Shown: piece by piece, positions 56,907 through 64,000 of the stretch
Position numbering within the stretch: position 1 is the stretch's first letter
How the letters are laid out: each line of letters starts with the position of its first letter
Assembly: GCA_016271365.2 (NCBI GenBank)
Contig: CM028136.1
Coordinates: 470,144,001 to 470,208,000, forward strand
DNA length: 64,000 nucleotides
Direction: 5' to 3'
Source of the DNA: Neoceratodus forsteri
Taxonomy: Eukaryota; Chordata; Ceratodontiformes; Ceratodontidae
Notes under the pieces: generated by a model
The model's input: only the letters and a program-made list of their open reading frames with translations
The model's database searches: none
What the model was told of the DNA's origin: nothing
Made by a program: the position numbers and the translations under genes

Positions 56907-57640
56907 AGTGTAAACAGGAAGATAATATAACTTATGGTTTTCTGAGAACAGTCCCTAATGTTTGGAAACAGTAACCAGGTAACATACGTAACAGGGACAG
57001 AGAATATGTTAACTAGGAAAAAAAGTTATGTATAAATATTTTTGAATCTCTACATGAATTTGCAGTGCTTTAACTCATTTGGTTAATTCAATAAGCAACG
57101 GCAAAATATTTGCATGCAAAAGAATGTGATAACTATCAATCTAACACGTGGCAGAGAATTACAGGGCAAAGTTATTTTGAAGTTTTCCCTCACCAACATT
57201 TCTTGGGTAGTCACAGATTAAAATGCATTTGTACATAATTGGGGATAAGAGTAGATGATATTTAAAACTTTTTTTGGTCACTTTAAAAATTAAACTCCAA
57301 AAATCTGTAAAAATGTGTTTCATTAACTTATGTAACAGGACAGAGAAAAATTCTAAAACTTTAAGCAGTCCCAGAAAATATTGTGGAAAAAAGAAAATCA
57401 GGCAATTGCAGTCCTTTATTCTTTTTCACTTTATTTTTAATGTCTAAAGTTATGACTCAATTAGCATAAAAGTTCTACGGTTGCATACCATCACCACAGA
57501 GGAAGTTCATAATACAACAAATTCACTATACTAACTAGAAATACCAGACACACTAAGTAAAATTAACTAAAACCCTAAGCATAACACCACAATATACACA
57601 CTATATACATCGCTTATTACAGATCTAATACCTCCAACAA
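56907..57640. other. No recognisable gene
   Basis: AT-rich DNA with no arms, tail or conserved frame. Confidence 0.45.
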
Positions 57641-58245
57641 ATGTACATATGTACATCTGGCAGACCCCATGTGACAGCATAACTAAATCCACCAGACATG
57701 AGCATGGACACTGGCCTACAGTGACTCACTCAAGCTGGTGTGTGCAGAACACCACTTGCAAACACACCAGTGCCCCATGAGAGATTGACCATGAACCTGG
57801 CACACCCCAGGTGACAGTGTAGAAACATAGAATTTGATGGCAGATAAGGAACACTTGGCCCACTTAGTCTGCCCATTTCCCTACCTAATGGATAAGCTGC
57901 AGATCCTAGTTAACCACAGTGTAACTGAATTCATCAGAGCATAACACAGGTGCTTGCCTACAGTGACTCAATCTAGCAGGTGAGTGCAGTATACAAACTG
58001 CACACCCATCAGGGCCCCATGAAGATTGATCAGGAACCTGGCAGACCCCAGTTGATGGCTTAACTAAATCCACCAGATGAGAACCCTGGCACAGGTCCAT
58101 TGTAACTCAAGTCAAGCTGCTGTGTGCAGTATGCCACTTGCACACCCACCAGGGCCCCATGAAAGATTGACCAGGGACATGGCAGACCCCAGGTGATGAC
58201 ATAACTGAATCCACCAGATAAGAACAGATGATAATGTAGGCAACC
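57640..58245. repeat. ~140-bp tandem repeat, four units
   Basis: 'GGCAGACCCCA.GTGA.' starts units near 57,659, 57,800, 58,042 and 58,181. The second unit is lengthened by a 94-bp CR1 insert plus its target duplication. Units share 'AACTAAATCCACCAGA', 'CAGTGACTCA' and GGGCCCCATGAAAGATTGAC. Confidence 0.8.
57814..57923 (-). mobile_element. 94-bp CR1 3' end inserted in the 140-bp repeat
   Basis: Only the 3' UTR and tail of CR1 are present: TAGAAACATAGAATTTGATG, 'GGCCCACTTAGTCTGCCC' and 'GATCCTAGTTAACC'. It is flanked by the exact 8-bp repeat ACAGTGTA (57,814-57,821 and 57,916-57,923). A severely 5'-truncated insertion. Confidence 0.92.
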
Positions 58246-58512
58246 CACTTGATTGGAAACAAAATGGAGGCAGACACAGACACAACCACTGAATTGCAAA
58301 CAAAATGTAGGCAGGCACAGACACAAGCACTGAACTGCAAACAAAATGGTGGGACGTACAGACACCCATTGGCTTGCAAATCAAATGGAGACAAACATGA
58401 CCACAGCAACCGGCTTGTAAACAAAATGGAGGTAAGCATAGACACCCACAGAATTGCAAACAAAAAGGAGGCATGCCCAGACACCCACAGGATTGCAAGC
58501 AAAGTGGAGGCA
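58246..58512. repeat. ~41-bp minisatellite, six to seven units
   Basis: Unit ..TTGCAAACAAAATGGAGG.CA..CACAGACAC.CAC.GAA.. repeats with a 40-44 bp period. Confidence 0.85.
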
Positions 58513-60180
58513 CTATTCCCATCCCCCTCCAGATTAATGTTAGCAGTCCCTGGGGCTTGGTAGACCATTCTACAATTCTCCAGCCCTGTCAGTAGCCCCC
58601 TGGGAGCCAAGATCAGTCCCACCCCCTCCCCATCAGCCCCGTGGTATGTGAGGTCAGTCCCATTTCCCTCCCCAGTCCCTGGAGCCTTGTGGCACACTTC
58701 TAAAATGCTCCAGCCATGTAAGCAGTCCTATGGGACCCAAAGTCAGTAACACCCCCTCCCCATCAGCCCTCTAGCACATGAGGTCAGTCCCATCTATCTC
58801 CCCAGTTCCTGGGGCCTGGTGGCAAACTCCTAAAATTCTCCAGCCCTGTTAGCAGTCCTGTGGGATCCAAGGGCAGTCCCAAATCCTCCCCATCAACCCC
58901 CTGACACATGAGGTAATTTCCATCCACATCCCCAGTTCATGGGGCCTGGTGGAACACTCCAACAAATCTGCAGTCCCATGGAACCCAAAGTCAGTCCCAG
59001 CTTTTCCTCATTAGACCCCTGGCTCATGAGTTCAGTCCCATTCCTCTCCCATGTTCTTGGGGCCTGGTGACACACTCCAACAAATCCACAGTCCCATGGA
59101 ACTCACGGTAAGTCCCATCCTCCTCTCCTCATTAGCCCCCTGGCATGTAAGGTCAGTACCATCCCCCTCCACAGTCCCTGGGGTCTGGTGGCTCACTCCT
59201 AAAACTCTCCAGCCCTGTCAGCAGTCCCATGGTATCCAAGGTCAGTCCCACCCCCTCGCCATCAGTTGCCCTGGCACATGAGTTCAGTTCCACCCCCTTC
59301 ACAGTCCCTAGGGTCTGGTGGTGAACTCCTAAATTTTCCAGCTCTGTAAGCAGTCCCATGTGACTCAAGGTCAGTCCCACCCCCATCCCCATCAGCCCCC
59401 TGGCACAGAGGTCAGTCCCATCCCCCTCCCCAGTTCCTTGGGCCTAATGGTGCACACTGACAGATCTACAGTCCAATGGAACCGAAGGTCAGTCTCACCC
59501 TCTCCCCATCAGCCACCTTGCACAAGAGGTCAGTCCCACCCCCCTCCCCAGTCTCTGGGGCCTGGTGGCACACTTCACCAAATCTACTCTCCCATGGAGC
59601 CCAAGGTAAGTCCCACCCTCCTCCAAATCAGCCCCTGGCATGTAAGGTCAGTCTCATGCCCCTCCCCAGTCCCTGGGGCCTAGTGGTACACTTCACCAAA
59701 TCCACTCTCACATGAAGCCCAAGGTAAGTCCCACCCTCCTCCAAATAAGCTCCCTGGCATGTAAGGTCAGTCTCATCCCCCTCCCCAGTTCTTGGAGTCT
59801 GCTGGTACACTCCTAAAACTCTCCAGACCTATCAGCAGTCCCATGGTACCCAAGGTCAGTCCAACCCCTTCCCATAAGCCCCCTGGCATGTGAGGTTAGT
59901 CCCGTCTCCCTCCCCAGTCCCTGGGGCCTGTTGGCATGCTCTATCAAATCTGCAGTCCCATGGGATCCAAGGTCAACCCCACTGCCCTCCCTATTGGTCC
60001 CCTGGAATGTAAGGTCAATCCATCTCTGTCAGCAGTCTCATGGGTTCTAGTGGCACACTCCTAAAATTCCCTAGCTCTGTCAGCTGTACCATGGGACTTA
60101 TGGTCAGTCTTATCCCTCTCCATATCTTGTCAGCAGTCCCAAGGGTACCTCATGGCAACTGTCTCCCTCCCCGCTGCCCC
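58513..60180. repeat. Satellite of ~119-132-bp units, about 13 copies
   Basis: GTCCCTGGGGCCTGGTGGCA-like unit starts occur near 58,546, 58,674, 58,804, 58,934, 59,053, 59,173, 59,305, 59,432, 59,550, 59,669, 59,788 and 59,916. Each unit also holds CTCCAGCCCTGTCAGCAGTC (or a shorter variant) and 'GTCAGTCCCA.CCCC'. Two length classes exist (about 119 and 130 bp). Both strands stay open in places only because of composition. Confidence 0.88.
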
Positions 60181-60289
60181 ATTAGCCATACCTTAGCCAG
60201 AACCATTTTGTAAATTTAATTGGTGCCATTGTGCTTCCAAGGAGCAAGTTACCACTGCAATCTTTATTTTTATAACATACAAGGGTTTT

Positions 60290-61370
60290 TAGTTGCAAAA
60301 CTTTTTTGTTCTAAAATATTGTCATAGGCATTTAGCCACTTTAAATTTAATAGGAAATTACTACAACACCCAATATGTCTATTGTTTTTAATCTCAGACT
60401 TTGCAGAAAACATTCCATTTCTAATTTACTTTCAGATCAGCTGGCAGCCCCTCTCCCTCAAAACATGTGGGTGACTATTTTAAAACAAAAGTCCTTTGTT
60501 GCATCCCAAAACAAATGCTCAGTCAAAACAAACAAGTACTGTACAATATCTTAATAATCACAATTAAAAAATAAGGTACCACTAGAAGTCCCATCCATTT
60601 CTGTCAGGGACCACTGGTTTCCTGAGATCCATGTTACAAACATGGCTAAACTTGGTGGTGGGCTGTTAGGACAACTTTTGAAAATGCTAAAACAGAGTCC
60701 AGGCTTTTTTCACTTTAAATGCATCAGTAAATGACTACAGCACCCAATACTTTTATATTTTAATCTCAAACTTTGCAGCAAACATTCCATTTCTAATTTA
60801 CTTTTGGATGAGCTGGCAGCCCCTACCCCCCAAAGCATGTGAGTGGCCATTTTAAAATAAAAATTCTTTGTTACACACCCCAAACAAATGCTCACTCAAA
60901 TCAAACCAAAAAGCATGTAACATCTTTTAATAATAACAATGAAAAATAAGGCACCACCAGAAGTCTTGTTTGTAACAGGGACCGCTGGTTTCATGAGGTC
61001 CCTGTTACAAACATGATTGAACTTGGCTGTGGGCTGTTAGGACAACTTTTGAAAATACTGTTTTGGATTTCATGATTTTTTCACTTAAAATACATCAGTA
61101 AATGACTACAGAACCCAGTACTTTTATATTTTAATCCCAACCTTTGCAGCAAACATTCCAGAAATAATTTACTTTCAGATGAGCTGGCAGCCCCCCTCCC
61201 CCAAAGCATGTGAAAGGCCATTTTAAAGCAAAAATCATTTGTTACACCCCCTAAACAAATGCACACTAAAAGCAAAAATAAAAATCTCATTAAATCTCTT
61301 AATAATCACAATTCCAAAATAAAGTACACCAAAAGTCTTGCTTGTAACTGAGACAGAGATTTTTAGGAGG
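60290..61370. repeat. ~372-bp tandem repeat, three units
   Basis: AATTTACTTTCAGATGAGCT-type blocks occur at ~60,423, 60,796 and 61,167. Each is followed by CTGGCAGCCCC, 'AAAGCATGTGA', 'GCCATTTTAAA', 'ACAAATGC..ACT' and 'AATAATCACAAT', and then 'GGGACC..TGGTTTC.TGAGGTCC' in two of the units. Periods are about 373 and 371 bp. Non-coding. Confidence 0.82.
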
Positions 61371-62772
61371 TCCCCATTACAAACATTAGCATGCTACCTC
61401 TGTACCTGTTACAATCAGGACAGTACCATAAGACCACTAAAAAAGATTTTTGGAAGCCTGCAAAAGTCATATAGCCACAATGAATTACACAGCCTTACAC
61501 ACCTGTTTAGCACATTGCAAAACTATACAATTCACAGAATGTCTGGCACAGAGAAGGCAGTTATTAAAGCCACAAAATAGATAAGTATTTGACATATTGT
61601 TCAAGGTGGCCATTTTCAGACATAAATGGATATATTTAAACAGCAGTCATGAACCCCAGTATAATGCATTATAAATTCAAACTTTATTTAACATAATTAA
61701 TCATGTCCAGTAGTTAATCCTGTTGTAACAGGGACAAATGTATTAACTCTGTCCCCATTACAAACAAGATTGACCTTTTCTCTGTCCCCAGAGACCTTAC
61801 TGAATGCCAGTCTGTGCACAGCATACTCCCATTTCAAATCCAGCAGCAAAATGCAGTCAGATTTATAGCAGACAGTATAAAAAAATCATTATTTCACTGC
61901 TATGTAGCCCCATTCATGTCTGTTTACAATTCTGACCATCTTCCACATTCCTGTTTGTAACACAGTCACACATTAGTAACGGCAAGTTTGGAGGAGACAG
62001 AGAATGTTCTCATTTGGTGTTTGGGAAGAAAATTGACTGATCCACAGGTAAAGCAAAGTTTAAAGGACTTAATCTGGTGTTATGATTGGCTAGAAATAAG
62101 TCAATGACACTGTGAAAAAAAGTCATACTCCTCAGGCATAATAAGCAGCTGTTACATACATAGATAGGGGTGGGACAGAGACAGATAGCCCGGTTCTATT
62201 TTAAAAGGCAGCCAGAGCATCTCTGCAGTTTTGAAATGTTTTTTCAGCCAGAACAGCAAACTAACTGAGCCTTCTTCAGTTCCTGGCATCCAGTGCCCTG
62301 ATTCTTGCACAGTTTCACGTTTATACCAGTCAATCCTGTATGTAACCTAGGGGGACAGAGAAGGTTACATACGAGATGGTCATTTTTTAACTCATTCTGG
62401 AAAAATTAAAAATATATAAATGCACACACATATGATGATGTTACAGGGCTCTTTATGAAAATGCATAGGGAGACTTATTTTTTCAGCACAGCATTTTGGT
62501 AGGTAGAAGGAAAGCATACAACATGTGGTGTCTTGAAATGTCCCACCTACCCAAAGCAAAACCCAGGGGACAAATCTGTAAGTTTAAAAAAAAACATTTT
62601 TTCATAAGTATTAGGTGGCTGAAGTTATTTATGTTATCCCACTAACTTCTGTAGTAGACAGCAGTACAGTTTTGAAATATATTTAAACACTCTTTTCAAA
62701 GTTACTGAGTGTTAAAGTGCATGCGATGGAAATGTACCCATTTAGTATGGACATGCCCATATATATATATAT
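61371..62772. other. No recognisable gene
   Basis: AT-rich DNA. 'CCCTGTTACAAAC'-type strings (as in the 372-bp repeat) recur near 61,370, 61,725, 61,950 and 62,340, suggesting that older repeat copies once extended here. Confidence 0.4.
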
Positions 62773-62934
62773 GGGATACATGATGGGCAGGAGTGGGATA
62801 TGGAAAATATTCTCACTCCTGCTAAGTGAGCTCTGTATTCTCATGAGTATTGAAGGCATGAGTGAGAATGCACAGCTCACTCTGCAGGACTAAGAATATT
62901 TTTCATATCCCACGATCTGCACATCATGTGTGCG
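62773..62934. repeat. Foldback inverted repeat, ~62-bp arms
   Basis: 62,773-62,833 and 62,873-62,934 are complementary with few mismatches. The left arm holds GGGATATGGAAAATATTCTC; the right arm holds GAATATTTTTCATATCCC. Probably the remains of a small DNA transposon. Confidence 0.75.
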
Positions 62935-63506
62935 ATTTATACCATGGAGGTGAGAGCACTAGGAACATTTTTTCTGTTTCTGTGTGTTTTGTGCTTATTT
63001 ATTTATTTCTTTGTTTAACGGGTAAGTGCACTGATCCAGAGGACCATTTTCAGTCACAACCCGGGCCACAAGGTGGCAAGCAACAGAGAGAAACACAGCA
63101 ACGCATACAGGGAAACTTCAACCTATACTGTAAATTCACACCTCAGGCACGAGGTGGTGGGGAAAAAAAGGACTACAGGTAACATAATAGTACAAGGCAA
63201 TGGCCAGGCACACATAGTGTGAAAGTGGGCCATACATAGTAATAGAAATAACATGAGGTACTGGAGACACATTTCATGTTGCAGAGCATATGTAGCATTA
63301 TAAATTATATAAATATGACATGAGACTAGTTCAGTACAGTCATCAGTAGAGTTATATGGGTTCAGATAGTTTACAGCCTCACATCAGTTCATGGATTTGA
63401 GGTAGTGAGGGAAGGGGGGTTATATAGAACTACAGTGATGAAGGAGGGGATGAACAGAAGGGCAGGGGAGAAAGGAGATATGGCCATTAGGGTGCCTTAG
63501 AGTTAC

Positions 63507-64000
63507 TTACTGGGTGCAGTGACAGTCAGCAGCTGCTAAGAGCCAGGTTTTCAAGGCCTGTTTGATGGCAAGGTGTGAGGGGGATGTGCGGATAGACTGT
63601 GGGAGCTTGTTCCATACAGAGGGTGCAGAGACAGAGAAAGCATTACTTCCCATTGCTGTGGAGACAGGGGTGTCTCCAATGGGGGGGACTGAGGATGCCC
63701 TAAGTGTCCAAGGAACCACTCTGTCTGTTATGAGGAAAGAGTAAGGGGATAGGTGTCGGTATCTTAGTGCATTGTCCACTAGACAGACCATCACATAGTC
63801 AAAGCGACCTTGTACAGGGAGCCAATCCAGTGACTGGTAGAGAGTGCAGTGGTGGGTCCGATGGGGAGCTTGAAGGATGAAACGACAGATAGAGTTATAG
63901 GTAGTGTTTAGTGTTGATTTCAAGGTTGGGGATACGAGGGAGTAGATGGGGGAACAGTAGTCAAGTACAGGCAGTAGGTTGCCCTGGGCGATGGCAAGGC
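63507..64000 (-). pseudogene. L2-like LINE reverse transcriptase, C-terminal part, running off the window
   Basis: A 138-codon minus-strand frame (63,923-63,507) reads CRFILQAPHRTHHCTLYQSL, DWLPVQGRFDYVMVCLVDNAL, RYRHLSPYSFLITD, APSVWNKLPQSIRTSPSHLAIKQALKTWLL. This is the C-terminal signature of L2 and related LINEs ('LHWLPV..R..YK', 'A...WN.LP..+R', 'FK..LKT.L'). Upstream to 64,000 the same region continues as AIAQGNLLPVLDYCSPIYSL, matching the ..LDYCNS.. block. The 3' UTR and tail (left of 63,507) are not clearly delimited. The rest of the element lies outside the window. Confidence 0.82.

Noticed and set aside
58107..58697. 196-codon minus-strand frame with repeated CLCLPPFCLQ-like segments
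   Set aside because: It translates the 41-bp minisatellite and its neighbours; repeat-generated frame, not a gene.
57640..60180. CRISPR-like array
   Set aside because: Units are contiguous satellite repeats with no constant repeat/unique spacer pattern, in a vertebrate-type sequence.

Overview
This window looks like repeat-rich, gene-poor nuclear DNA of a vertebrate with a large genome. CR1 LINEs with an 8-bp (TTTCTATG)n tail, Tx1-clade L1-like LINEs, a DIRS tyrosine-recombinase retrotransposon, a PIF/Harbinger DNA transposon with Myb-like genes, a tRNA-derived SINE and foldback elements occur together. That mixture fits an amphibian best (my guess is a caecilian or salamander); a lungfish-like genome cannot be excluded. 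I found no convincing host exon, no bacterial-type gene, no CRISPR array and no functional RNA gene. Nearly every open frame I can identify is a decayed transposon protein.

Layout. 1-2.8 kb: two plus-strand CR1 fragments. 2.8-11.4 kb: AT-rich background with a 0.6-kb foldback element (4.27-4.86 kb), a CA microsatellite, a CR1 scrap and an 18-bp minisatellite (10.1-10.7 kb). 11.4-24.5 kb: antisense CR1 sequence split by an element with ~75-bp inverted ends, which itself holds a 9.86-kb Harbinger transposon (12,988-22,851) with two Myb/SANT-like genes and a DDE transposase whose catalytic triad is retained. 24.5-25.2 kb: another LINE reverse-transcriptase remnant. 25.3-39.6 kb: two divergent Tx1-clade LINEs, head to tail, at one site inside a SINE. 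39.6-43 kb: LINE 3' ends. 43.0-53.8 kb: a minus-strand DIRS element split by a near full-length plus-strand CR1 (46,004-51,031) that carries 327-bp tandem units upstream of its ORF1. 53.8-57.6 kb: microsatellites, a second foldback copy, short tandem duplications and a perfect 24-bp palindrome. 57.6-61.4 kb: four successive tandem-repeat families. 62.8 kb: another foldback. 63.5 kb to the end: the C-terminal part of an L2-like LINE on the minus strand.

The main discovery candidate is the SINE/Tx1 complex. The SINE's two halves flank 14 kb. The 11-bp string TTCCCCTACTC sits before the first LINE, between the two LINEs and after the second, so two different Tx1 families appear to have used the same short target in the SINE 3' domain. 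Second is the unusually long Harbinger with two Myb-like genes and shared subterminal motifs. Third is the CR1 with monomer-like 5' repeats inside a DIRS element that has lost key catalytic residues.
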